From CAZKTF01 sp964555565 (GTDB taxonomy: Bacteria; Planctomycetota; JAJSAM01; JAKLKS01), in NCBI GenBank assembly GCA_964555565.1, contig CAZKTF010000056.1:1-17312 (forward strand): a DNA stretch of 17,312 nucleotides. The letters are read 5' to 3'. Below the pieces are notes generated by a model. That model worked only from the letters and a program-made list of their open reading frames with translations, was not told the origin of the DNA and searched no databases. The position numbers and the translations under genes are program-made. This document shows, one piece after another, positions 1-7,193 of this stretch. Position 1 is the first letter of the stretch; each line of letters starts with the position of its first letter.

Positions 1-62
1 GCCCGCCCGATCCCGCGCGAGCCGCCAGTGACGAGCGCCACCTTCCCCTCGAATGCCCTCAT
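1..62 (-). CDS. fabG: 3-oxoacyl-ACP reductase, N-terminal fragment (runs off left edge)
   Basis: Only the first 20 codons are present. The protein begins MRAFEGKVALVTGGSRGIGR, which is the first beta strand and the TGGxxGIG glycine-rich NAD(P)H-binding loop of the short-chain dehydrogenase family. Its ATG (62-60) overlaps the TGA stop of the upstream fabD (61-59) as an ATGA junction, so the two genes are probably translationally coupled. FabG reduces 3-oxoacyl-ACP with NADPH in the first reductive step of type II fatty acid elongation, in the cytoplasm. The short-chain dehydrogenase family is large and only the N-terminus is visible, but the position directly after plsX-fabD makes FabG by far the likeliest member. 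The rest of the gene lies outside the window. Confidence 0.85.
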   Translation of the reverse strand, partial: MRAFEGKVALVTGGSRGIGR

Positions 63-991
63 GCCCGCCCCGCCTCCACGGCGTCCGCCGTGTCGTACCC
101 CGTCACCGCGATCCCCGGGGCCGCCTTCTTCGCGAACCCCGCCAGCACGCGCCCCGGGGCGGGCTCCACCGCCTCCCGGACCCCCTCCGCCTCCATGCGC
201 CGGAGCGTCCTCTCGAACAGGACCGGCGAGGTGACCTGCCGGCCCAGCGCCTCGCGGAGGTCGCCCGGGTCCCGGAGCGGCTCCGCGCTGCAGTTGGCGT
301 AGACGGGGACCGCCGCGGGCCGCACCTCCACGCGCGCCAGCTCGTCGCGGAGGCGCGCCGCCGCCGGCTCCATGACCGGGGAGTGGAACGCCCCGGCGAC
401 CTTGAGCGGGAGGACCCGCTTCGCCCCGAGCGCGCGGGCCTCCTCGCAGGCGCGCGCCAGGGCGTCCCGGGCGCCGGAGATCACCACCTGTCCGGGGCTG
501 TTGAGGTTCGCCACGACCACCGGCCCGAGCCCCCGCGCCCGCGCGCAGGCCGTCTCGCAGGCGGCCTCGTCCAGGCCGAGCACGGCCGCCATGCCCGAGG
601 GGCAGGCGTCGGAGGCCTCCTGCATCGCGCGCCCGCGCGCCCGCGTGAGCCTGAGGCCGTCCTCGAACCCGAGGGCCCCGGCGAACCAGAGCGCCGTGTA
701 CTCGCCGAGCGAGAGCCCGGCGGCGCAGGCGAACCCCCCGCGGTCGAGCCCCCGCCGCGCCCGCAGCGCCTCCATGGTGGCCGCGGAGACGAGGAAGATC
801 CCCGGCTGGCAGACGTCCGTGCGGCCGACCTCCTCCTCGCTCCCCTCGAAGAGGACCCGGGTGAGCCCGAAGCCGAGCACGCGGTCGGCCGTCTCGAACA
901 GCGCCCGCGCCTCGGGGAACCGGGCCGCCAGCTCGCGCCCCATGCCGGGGAACTGGGCGCCCTGGCCCGGGAACAGCGCCGCCCGCGACAC
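59..991 (-). CDS. fabD: Malonyl-CoA:ACP transacylase
   Basis: This 310-residue protein has the normal length for FabD, which moves malonyl from CoA to acyl carrier protein for fatty acid synthesis. Visible motifs are LFPGQGAQ (6-13), the nucleophile elbow GLSLGEY (92-98) with Ser94, the RxRGxxMQ segment around Arg119, NLNSPGQVVISG (162-173) and GAFHSPVM with catalytic-type His203. The residue before the nucleophile is Leu rather than the His of the textbook GHSLGE; I recall this variant from planctomycete FabD proteins but could not check. The start is GTG at 991, which gives the N-terminus expected for the family although no strong Shine-Dalgarno is visible. It lies 12 bases after the plsX stop and overlaps fabG by ATGA. 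No fabH separates it from plsX. Confidence 0.96.
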   Translation of the reverse strand: MSRAALFPGQGAQFPGMGRELAARFPEARALFETADRVLGFGLTRVLFEGSEEEVGRTDVCQPGIFLVSAATMEALRARRGLDRGGFACAAGLSLGEYTALWFAGALGFEDGLRLTRARGRAMQEASDACPSGMAAVLGLDEAACETACARARGLGPVVVANLNSPGQVVISGARDALARACEEARALGAKRVLPLKVAGAFHSPVMEPAAARLRDELARVEVRPAAVPVYANCSAEPLRDPGDLREALGRQVTSPVLFERTLRRMEAEGVREAVEPAPGRVLAGFAKKAAPGIAVTGYDTADAVEAGRA

Positions 992-1003
992 CGGGGGACC
1001 GGG

Positions 1004-2107
1004 CTACCCGCCGGCCACCGGGGCGTGCGCGTCGGACGCCCCGTCGCGCACGCGGCCGTGGACCGCCTCGCGGATCCGCCCGTTCACGTCGGCCGCCACG
1101 AACTCGTGGGCCCCGCGCATGGCGCTCGCCACGGCCTGGGGGTTGGAACGGCCGTGCCCGATGAAGATCGCCCCGTCGAAGCCGAGGAGCGGCGCCCCCC
1201 CGTAGGAGGTGTAGTCCACCCGATCCTGGAGGCCGCCGAGGATCTTCCCCATGGCGGCGGACGCCGCCGGGTCGTCCCGTGCGGCGGACTTCACGCCCCC
1301 CTGGATGAGCGCCAGCATGCATTCGGCCAGCCCCTCGGTGGTCTTGAGGACCATGTTCCCGACGAAGCCGTCGCAGACCACCACGTCCGCGACCCCCTGG
1401 AAGAGCTGGTGGGGCTCGACGTTCCCGATGAACCGGAGCCCGCTGCGGCGGAGCAGGTCGGCGGTCTCCTGGACCAGGTCCGTCCCCTTCCCCTCCTCCT
1501 GGCCGATGTTTAGGATCCCCACCCGGGGCTCCTCCACCCCGAGCACGGCCCGCGCGTAGGCGTTCGCCATGATCCCGTAGTGGAGGAGGTGCACCGGCTT
1601 GCAGTAGATGTTGGCGCCCACGTCCAGCACGAGGCAGGCGCCGGTCATGGTGGGGAAGGGGACGGCGATCCCCGGGCGCTTGATGCCGCGGATGCGCTGG
1701 AGGTGGAGGGTGGCCGCCGCGACCATCCCGCCCGTGTTCCCCGCGGAGAAGACCGCCGCGGCCTCCCCCTCCCCCACGCGGCGGACCGCCATCGCGATGG
1801 AGCAGTCGGGCTTGGCCCGGAGGCCCGCCACGGGGTGCTCCCCCATCTCCAGGACCTGGGGGGCGTGGACCAGGCGGACGCGGTCCCCTTCGGAAGCCCC
1901 CAGCTCGCGGAGCACCTGGCGGAGCCGGGGCTCGTCCCCCACCAGCTCGATGTCGAGGAGAGGCTGGCGCTCGATCGCGAGGAGCGCGCCGCGGACGACG
2001 GCCCCGGGGGCGTGGTCGCCCCCCATGGCGTCCAGCGCGACCCGTGTCCGGGCGCGCCCCCGGGTCACCGGGTGCGGGACCCCGCGGCGGGCCGCGTGGC
2101 CGGTCAC
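1004..2107 (-). CDS. plsX: Phosphate acyltransferase PlsX
   Basis: PlsX makes acyl-phosphate from acyl-ACP; PlsY then uses the acyl-phosphate to acylate glycerol-3-phosphate, the first step of phospholipid synthesis. The signature VALDAMGGDHAP is at residues 23-34, followed by the conserved FSAGNTGG, VLDVGAN, GILNIGQEEGKGTD and VCDGFVGNMVLKTTEG blocks. The length of 367 residues is slightly above the usual 330-350 because of about 20 basic, Pro-rich residues before the first beta strand. The GTG start at 2107 has GGGGAA a few bases upstream and lies 10 bases after the rpmF stop. A second in-frame GTG at codon 14 would remove most of the extension. The gene belongs to an rpmF-plsX-fabD-fabG operon, a widespread arrangement linking ribosome and membrane synthesis. 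Confidence 0.96.
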   Translation of the reverse strand: MTGHAARRGVPHPVTRGRARTRVALDAMGGDHAPGAVVRGALLAIERQPLLDIELVGDEPRLRQVLRELGASEGDRVRLVHAPQVLEMGEHPVAGLRAKPDCSIAMAVRRVGEGEAAAVFSAGNTGGMVAAATLHLQRIRGIKRPGIAVPFPTMTGACLVLDVGANIYCKPVHLLHYGIMANAYARAVLGVEEPRVGILNIGQEEGKGTDLVQETADLLRRSGLRFIGNVEPHQLFQGVADVVVCDGFVGNMVLKTTEGLAECMLALIQGGVKSAARDDPAASAAMGKILGGLQDRVDYTSYGGAPLLGFDGAIFIGHGRSNPQAVASAMRGAHEFVAADVNGRIREAVHGRVRDGASDAHAPVAGG

Positions 2108-2117
2108 CGGAGTTCCC

Positions 2118-2303
2118 CTACTCGCCTTCCTTCTCGAGGACTTGCCGGCGGTTGCGGTACCAGCCGCAGTTGGGGCAGATGCGGTGCGGCAGGGCGGCCT
2201 GCTGGCAGCGCTTGCACCGGCCGAGAGAGGGCGGCTTCAGGGCGTCGTGGCTGCGGCGCATCCCCTGGCGCGAAGGGGAGGGGCGCCTCTTCGGGACTGC
2301 CAT
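2118..2303 (-). CDS. rpmF: Ribosomal protein bL32
   Basis: This 61-residue basic protein of the large ribosomal subunit begins MAVPKRRPSPSRQGMRRSHD, the typical L32 N-terminus. It carries two CxxC pairs (CKRC at 30-33 and CPNC at 43-46), the zinc-ribbon form of L32. The ATG at 2303 has a GAGGTG Shine-Dalgarno 5 bases upstream. It is the first gene of the rpmF-plsX-fabD-fabG cluster. The DUF177/YceD protein that often precedes rpmF is not present; alaS lies directly upstream, 136 bases away. Confidence 0.96.
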   Translation of the reverse strand: MAVPKRRPSPSRQGMRRSHDALKPPSLGRCKRCQQAALPHRICPNCGWYRNRRQVLEKEGE

Positions 2304-2356
2304 CGTTTCACCTCGCTCGGAACGGAACCGCGTCGCCGCGGCCCGGAAGCCGGTGG

Positions 2357-2385
2357 AGACTATGTCCCACCCGGCGGGTGGACAA
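2357..2385 (-). promoter_or_regulatory. Tentative sigma-70-like promoter for rpmF-plsX-fabD-fabG, with a hairpin in the spacer
   Basis: On the minus strand TTGTCC (2385-2380) and TAGTCT (2362-2357) are separated by exactly 17 bases, about 55 bases upstream of the rpmF ATG. The spacer contains the inverted repeat CCACCC-GCC-GGGTGG (2367-2381), which could be an operator or the remains of an alaS terminator. Only 4 of 6 and 3 of 6 bases match the consensus hexamers. In DNA this rich in GC, A/T-containing hexamers at this spacing are uncommon, but the call is weak. Confidence 0.3.
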
Positions 2386-2439
2386 GGAATCCGGCGCCGG
2401 GGAAGGGGCGGGGCCGCCGCCGCCGCCGTAGCGCAGGGC

Positions 2440-5229
2440 TCAGGGGGCCGTTCCGGCCGGCTTCCCGATCCCCCTCACGTACGTCGCGAACGCCTCCACC
2501 GCGTCGGGGATCTTCCCGGCGTCCTTCCCCTTCCCGCGGGCGAGGTCGGGCCGGCCCCCGCCCCCCCCTCCGAGGGCCTTCGCCGCGGCCTGCACGGCGG
2601 CCCCGGCCTTGAACCCCGCCCTCACGGCGGCGGGGTTCCCGACGGCGACGATGGGAACTCCGTCCTGGCCCGTCCCGTAGAGGAACACGGCGTAGGCAGG
2701 GCCGCTGGCGTCCTTCACCCTGTCGGCGGATCGGAGGAGGATCTCCTCGGTCCCGTGCGCGACCGGCACGGCGGCGAACTCGATCGGTCCCGCCGACCGC
2801 CGCGGGACCGCCAAGAGGTCCGGTACCTGGACCAGCGTCGGTGCACCGAACGCTTCGCCGCTCGAGATCCCCTCCACTTGCACCACCTGCTTCCGGAGCC
2901 TCGCCTCCTCGGCACGCCACCGCTCGGCCTCGGCCTGCCGGCCCTGCTCCTCGTCGAAGGCGCGGACGGCCTCGCGGCCCGTGAGCGCCTCGATCCGCCG
3001 CACCCCGGACCCGATGGACTTCTCCGAGACGAGGCGGAAGGACTCGATGTCGGAGGTGCGCCGGCAGTGGGTCCCGCCGCAGAACTCGCGGGAGTCGCCC
3101 GCGGTGAGGACCCGGATCCGGTCCCCGTACTTCTCGCCGAACATGGAGACCGCGCCCGTGGCCTTGGCCGAGGCCGGGTCGTGGACGCGCGTCTCGACCG
3201 CGTGGTCTTCCGCGATGCGGCGGTTGACCTCGTCCTCGACGCGCCGCCTCTCCCCGGGGGTGAGCGCCCGGGGCCAGGTGAAGTCGAACCGCAGCCGGTC
3301 CGGCGCCACGAGCGAGCCCGCCTGCTTGGCGTCCTCCCCGAGGACCGCCTTGAGGACGCGATGGAGGAGGTGCGTCCCGGTGTGGTTGCGGCGGATCGCG
3401 TCGCGGCGCGCGCGGTCCACGGCGGCCTCGACGGGGTCGCCCAACCCGAGGCTCCCCCTCTCCATCCGCCCGACGTGGAGGTGGAACCCCTCGACCCTCT
3501 GCGTGTCCCGGACGAGGAAGAGCGCGCCCCCGGGGCCCCGGATCTCCCCCGCGTCGCCGACCTGGCCCCCCTGCTCGGCGTAGAAGGGGGTCTCGCGCAG
3601 GAGGAGCGTCCCCTCCTCCTCCTCGGCGATCCGGTCCGCGGGCGTCTCGCCGCGGAGGATCTCGGCGACCTTCGACCCGGCGGAGACGCCCGGGTCCCAG
3701 TCGTAGGTGCCGTCCGGCTTCTCCGGGACCGGCCCGTAGCCGAGGAAGACCGTGGGCGGGAGCGACTTCTTCGCCCGGGCAAGAGGTCCCGTGGCAAAGA
3801 CGTCCCCCGCCATCTTCGACCCCTCGCGGCTGCGCTCCCGCGCCCTCTCCATCTCCCGCGCGAAGCCCTCGCGATCCAGTGTCATCATGTTCTCGCGGAG
3901 AACATCCACCGTCAGGTCAACAGGGAAACCGTAGGTGTCGTGCAGCTGGAACGCCTCTGCAGCCGGGAGGACGGATACCCCCTGTCCGTGGAGGCGGATC
4001 ATCGTTTCCGTGAGGCGCGCGCTTCCTCCCGCGTACGTCTGCCGAAACCGTTCCTCTTCCGCGCGCAGGACATGCTCGATCACCTTGCGCCCGTCCACGA
4101 CATCCGGGTATCGCTTGCCCATGCTCCGACCGATCGGCTCGACCAGCGCGTGCAGGAAGGGCTCGCGAATGTCGAGCTGCAGCCCATCCCGAACGGCACG
4201 ACGGATGATACGGCGCAAGACGTAGCCTCGCCCCTCGTTGGAAGGATGGACCTGGTCCGCGACGCAGAAGACGGCGGCGCGTGAATGGTCCGCGATCCGC
4301 CGGGCGCGAACGTGGTCCTCCGGCGATGTCCCGCCCCTGCCCGCGGGCGTGTCGAGCACGGCCTGGACGAGCGGTCGGAAGATCCCTGTCTGGAAGTTTG
4401 AGTCGATCTTCTCTCCGGATGGCCTCCCGCTCGCTTCCCACCTCAGCACCGCTCGGACCATCAGGAGGCGCTCAAACCCCATCCCCGTGTCGATGTTCTG
4501 CATCTTCAGAGGCACGAGCTTGTTCTTCCCCTGACGGTCGAACTGCTGGAAGACGAGGTTCCAGACCTCCAGGTACTGGCGACAGTCACAATCGACACGC
4601 TCCGGCCGATCGTGCGCAGCGAGCCCGGGAGTGCATGGGGGGATGAGCCCTTCGGGTGCCGGTTTGTAGCCGAGGTCGAAGTAGATCTCAGAGCACGGCC
4701 CGCATGGCCCGTCTGGACCATCTTCCGGAGCATTGGAGGGCCAGAAGTTGCTCTTCGCTCCAAGTCGGGCGATCCGGTCGTCCCGCAGCGGAGTGTGCTT
4801 CTTCCAGAGGCGCGCCGCCTCCTCGTCATCCTGGTAGACGGAAACCCAGAGGCGATCCGACGGTAGCCCCATCTCCGCCGTGAGGAACTCCCAGGCCCAG
4901 CGGATCGCGTCCTCCTTGAAGTAGTCCCCGAAGGAGAAGTTCCCCAGCATCTCGAAGAAGGTGTGGTGGCCCGGCGTGCGGCCCACGTTCTCCAGGTCTC
5001 CCGTCCGGAGGCACTTCTGGGAGGTGACGGCGCGCTTGAACCTGAGCGGGACCCGCCCGAGGAAGTGGTCCTTGAACTGGTTCATCCCCGCGCCGGTGAA
5101 CAGCAGCGTGGGGTCGTTCTCCGGGACGAGCGGTGCGGAGGGGACCTCGGTGTGCCCGTGCTTCTTGAAGAAGTCCAGGAACTGCTGGCGGACCCCGTCC
5201 GGCTCGACCGGCGGCCTCTCCGCGCTCAT
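2440..5229 (-). CDS. alaS: Alanine-tRNA ligase (alanyl-tRNA synthetase)
   Basis: AlaRS attaches alanine to tRNA-Ala and edits Ser or Gly mischarging. At 929 residues it is slightly longer than the usual 870-890. The class II aminoacylation core (about 10-260) shows FFKKHGHTEVPSAPLVP and the motif 2 region around TPGHHTFFEMLGNFSFGDYF. The tRNA-recognition helices run to about 480. The editing domain has the zinc-type pairs HTGTH (616-620) and CGGTH (717-721). A coiled coil (about 750-790) and a C-Ala domain with the Gly-rich GGGGGGRPDLARGKGKD stretch follow. The ATG at 5229 gives a normal N-terminus. It follows recA, an arrangement conserved in many bacteria, but recX is missing between them. 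Codons about 122-483 have clearly lower GC3 than the flanks, suggesting a recombinant gene (listed separately). The frame is intact and all active-site motifs are present. Confidence 0.97.
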   Translation of the reverse strand: MSAERPPVEPDGVRQQFLDFFKKHGHTEVPSAPLVPENDPTLLFTGAGMNQFKDHFLGRVPLRFKRAVTSQKCLRTGDLENVGRTPGHHTFFEMLGNFSFGDYFKEDAIRWAWEFLTAEMGLPSDRLWVSVYQDDEEAARLWKKHTPLRDDRIARLGAKSNFWPSNAPEDGPDGPCGPCSEIYFDLGYKPAPEGLIPPCTPGLAAHDRPERVDCDCRQYLEVWNLVFQQFDRQGKNKLVPLKMQNIDTGMGFERLLMVRAVLRWEASGRPSGEKIDSNFQTGIFRPLVQAVLDTPAGRGGTSPEDHVRARRIADHSRAAVFCVADQVHPSNEGRGYVLRRIIRRAVRDGLQLDIREPFLHALVEPIGRSMGKRYPDVVDGRKVIEHVLRAEEERFRQTYAGGSARLTETMIRLHGQGVSVLPAAEAFQLHDTYGFPVDLTVDVLRENMMTLDREGFAREMERARERSREGSKMAGDVFATGPLARAKKSLPPTVFLGYGPVPEKPDGTYDWDPGVSAGSKVAEILRGETPADRIAEEEEGTLLLRETPFYAEQGGQVGDAGEIRGPGGALFLVRDTQRVEGFHLHVGRMERGSLGLGDPVEAAVDRARRDAIRRNHTGTHLLHRVLKAVLGEDAKQAGSLVAPDRLRFDFTWPRALTPGERRRVEDEVNRRIAEDHAVETRVHDPASAKATGAVSMFGEKYGDRIRVLTAGDSREFCGGTHCRRTSDIESFRLVSEKSIGSGVRRIEALTGREAVRAFDEEQGRQAEAERWRAEEARLRKQVVQVEGISSGEAFGAPTLVQVPDLLAVPRRSAGPIEFAAVPVAHGTEEILLRSADRVKDASGPAYAVFLYGTGQDGVPIVAVGNPAAVRAGFKAGAAVQAAAKALGGGGGGRPDLARGKGKDAGKIPDAVEAFATYVRGIGKPAGTAP
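3781..4866 (-). other. Low-GC3 mosaic segment inside alaS
   Basis: In this block A or T ends many codons. Counted by eye in seven 20-codon stretches, 32 of 140 codons (23%) end in A or T, with up to 8 of 20 at 4681-4740. The codons just outside (3661-3780 and 4921-4980) show 0 of 60. The change is abrupt: GGA CCT CTT at codons 481-483 is followed by pure G/C-ending codons, and a lone CTA at codon 122 marks the other edge. Overall GC falls to about 58-65% against about 75-80% further 3'. The block covers the distal aminoacylation core and the tRNA-recognition helices. The natural reading is replacement by homologous recombination from a less GC-rich relative. A misassembly between related genomes is the main alternative. 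Confidence 0.75.
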
Positions 5230-5323
5230 GGGCGGAGAGCGTACGCGCCCCGGACGCCCGCGACAAAGTCCACGACGTCTCCGTGTCGCCGTGGCGAGTC
5301 CGTCGCCTTCGCCTGGTCCCCGG

Positions 5324-6538
5324 TCAGGCCTTCGCGTCCCCCGGCGGCGTCGTGGGGCGGGCGGACTCGCGGATCTCCTGCGGAATCCGGCTCGTGAGGT
5401 CGGGGTTCTCGCGGATGAGCGCGCGGGCCCGGTCCCTCCCCTGCCCGAGCTTCGTCCCCTTGTGGACGACCCAGGTCCCGGACCGCTCGAGGACCCCGCG
5501 CTCCACGCCGAGGTCGATGACGTCCCCCTCCCGGGAGATCCCCTCGCCGAAGAGGATGTCGAACTCGGCCTTGCGGAAGGGCGGGGCGATCTTGTTCTTC
5601 ACGACCGTGGCCCGGGTGCGGTTGCCGATGACCTCCTCGCCGTCCTTCAGCTGCCCCGCGCGGCGGAGGTCGATGCGCACCGAGGCGTAGAACTTGAGCG
5701 CCCGCCCGCCGGGCTGCGTCTCCGGGCTCCCGAACATGACGCCGATCTTCTCGCGGATCTGGTTCGTGAAGATCATGCAGGTCCGCGACTTGGAGATGGC
5801 CGCCGTGAGCTTGCGCAGCGCCTGGCTCATGAGGCGCGCCTGGAGCCCGAGGTGGGTGTCCCCCATGTCGCCCTCCAGCTCGGCCTTGGGGACGAGCGCC
5901 GCCACGGAGTCGATGACCACCACGTCCAGGGCGTTGCTGCGGATGAGGATCTCGGCGATGTCCAGCGCCTGCTCCCCGCTGTCGGGCTGGCTGATGAGGA
6001 GGTCCTCCAGGTTCACCCCGAGCTTGCGGGCGTAGGCGGGGTCGAAGGCGTGCTCGGCGTCGATGAAGGCCGCGGTGCCGCCGTCCCGCTGGACGTTGGC
6101 CACGATGTGGGAGACGAGGGTCGTCTTGCCCGAGGACTCCGGGCCGAAGATCTCGACCACGCGGCCCCGCGGGACCCCCTTGCCGCCGAGGGCCATGTCG
6201 AGGGAGAGGGACCCCGTGGAGATCCCGGCCACCTCGGGGATGACGCTCGACCCGAAGCGCATGATCGAGCCCTTCCCGAACTGCTTCTCGATCTGCTGCA
6301 CCGCGGAGTCCACGAACTGCTGCTTCCGGCTCTCCTCCGCCACGGTTCTGCCCCCTCTGGGGCTGCCCTCCGGGGCGCCTCTCGGCTTGCCCTCCGGGGC
6401 ACCTCGGGGAGTGCCCTCCTGCGGAGCAGCCATCGGGACGTCCTCCCTGGCACCACCAGGGGCGCCCTCGGGAGCCCTGCGGGTCGCCGTCCCCCGTGCC
6501 ATCGTCTCGTCCGCCGTCGCCGCCTTCGCCTCTCGCAT
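5324..6538 (-). CDS. recA: Recombinase RecA, with a Pro/Gly-rich N-terminal extension
   Basis: RecA is the ATP-dependent strand-exchange protein of homologous recombination and the SOS co-protease. From codon 66 the protein is canonical: Walker A GPESSGKT (132-139), Walker B VVVIDSVAAL (207-216), the loop 1 region EGDMGDTHLGLQARLMSQA and the loop 2 region TNQIREKIGVMFG...GGRALKFYASVR. It ends in a short tail lacking the strongly acidic E. coli C-terminus. Two starts are plausible. ATG at 6538 has GGAGG 5 bases upstream and adds 65 residues, including the repeats TPRGAPEG and KPRGAPEG. GTG at 6343 has AGAGGGGG 7 bases upstream and gives the standard 339-residue RecA. I list the longer form because its ribosome binding site is better. 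Its extension has about 22% A/T-ending codons against almost none in the core, so it may instead be a leader. It sits between thpR and alaS, with no recX. Confidence 0.95.
   Translation of the reverse strand: MREAKAATADETMARGTATRRAPEGAPGGAREDVPMAAPQEGTPRGAPEGKPRGAPEGSPRGGRTVAEESRKQQFVDSAVQQIEKQFGKGSIMRFGSSVIPEVAGISTGSLSLDMALGGKGVPRGRVVEIFGPESSGKTTLVSHIVANVQRDGGTAAFIDAEHAFDPAYARKLGVNLEDLLISQPDSGEQALDIAEILIRSNALDVVVIDSVAALVPKAELEGDMGDTHLGLQARLMSQALRKLTAAISKSRTCMIFTNQIREKIGVMFGSPETQPGGRALKFYASVRIDLRRAGQLKDGEEVIGNRTRATVVKNKIAPPFRKAEFDILFGEGISREGDVIDLGVERGVLERSGTWVVHKGTKLGQGRDRARALIRENPDLTSRIPQEIRESARPTTPPGDAKA
6350..6412 (-). repeat. Short tandem repeat at the 5' end of recA (24-bp unit)
   Basis: Two 24-bp units at 6389-6412 and 6365-6388 match at 19 of 24 positions and a partial third unit follows (6350-6364). 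Read in the recA frame they encode TPRGAPEG, KPRGAPEG and SPRGG. The period is a multiple of three, which fits a coding repeat but does not prove it. Confidence 0.6.
6445..6461. repeat. Inverted repeat in the recA leader or extension
   Basis: CCCTGG (6445-6450) and CCAGGG (6456-6461) are a perfect 6-bp inverted repeat around CACCA. It lies about 100 bases before the internal GTG start of recA. It could be an operator or an mRNA hairpin, or chance; it resembles no LexA box I know. Confidence 0.3.
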
Positions 6539-6570
6539 TTCCGCCTCCGTGTTTCCCTTCGGTCCCCGGC

Positions 6571-7173
6571 CTATCGCTTGTCCCTGTCCCGGCCCACCAC
6601 GTCCACGACCTCGTACACGGCGCCCCGCGGCCCGAGCGTACTCCGCAGGAGCGCCAGGGCCCCGAGGGCCTGGCGCGCGAGCGGCTTACTGGCGCCCCCG
6701 TCGGCGTCCCCGTCGGCGACCCCGTCCAGCCCGAGCCGCCGGGCCAGGTCCCCGCCCCGGACGCGCGCCCGGGACCGCGCCACCGTGACATGGCCCAGGA
6801 ACGGGCGCCCCTCGCGGGGGAAGCCCAGCCTTTCGAGCAGACCTTCCAACCGTTCCGCCAGCAGGGACAGCGTACCCGCCGGCTCCGACAGCCGGACCGC
6901 CAGGACCCGGGGGTCCCGGGGGCCGGGGAGAAGCGCCCACCCACCGAAAGTAAGGGACGCTCCGGGGGTTACGCCGGCCCAGGCCTCCCGCATCGCGGCC
7001 CCGAGCGCGGGGACCTTCGCGGCGGGGATCTCCCCGAGGAACTTCATCGTGACGTGGAGGTTCTCCGGGGGGATGACCCTCCAGGCCCGATCGACACCGA
7101 CGGCCTCCCGGGCGGCCCCGGCCAGGGCCTCGCGGACCCCCTCCTCCAGGGTCACGGCGAGGAAGGCCCGCAG
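6571..7173 (-). CDS. thpR: RNA 2',3'-cyclic phosphodiesterase (2H phosphoesterase, LigT family)
   Basis: Members of this family hydrolyse 2',3'-cyclic phosphodiester ends of RNA and can ligate tRNA halves in vitro. The two catalytic HxTx motifs are visible, HVTM (His40) and HVTV (His128), in a protein of about 200 residues, normal for the family. The family begins with a beta strand of the type MRLFVAID. Here the matching LRAFLAVTLEE is encoded from a CTG at 7173, while the first standard start (GTG 7155) would cut away RAFLAV. I therefore extend the gene to CTG 7173. A further in-frame CTG at 7197 overlaps the TGA stop of the kinase upstream. It precedes recA, as in the thpR-recA order of many bacteria. 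Part of the gene (about 6781-6985) uses more A/T-ending codons than its neighbours. Confidence 0.88.
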   Translation of the reverse strand: MRAFLAVTLEEGVREALAGAAREAVGVDRAWRVIPPENLHVTMKFLGEIPAAKVPALGAAMREAWAGVTPGASLTFGGWALLPGPRDPRVLAVRLSEPAGTLSLLAERLEGLLERLGFPREGRPFLGHVTVARSRARVRGGDLARRLGLDGVADGDADGGASKPLARQALGALALLRSTLGPRGAVYEVVDVVGRDRDKR

Positions 7174-7193
7174 TCTCGCGCCGGCCTTCCCCG

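Noticed and set aside
2561..2580. Run of eight Cs in alaS as a contingency (slippage) tract
   Set aside because: It encodes the normal Gly-rich part of the C-Ala domain, where such runs follow from GGG/GGC codons; nothing suggests switching of an essential gene.
5230..5323. Possible terminator, recX remnant or small RNA between recA and alaS
   Set aside because: I found no convincing hairpin with a U tract, no RecX-like reading frame and no RNA gene structure in these 94 bases.
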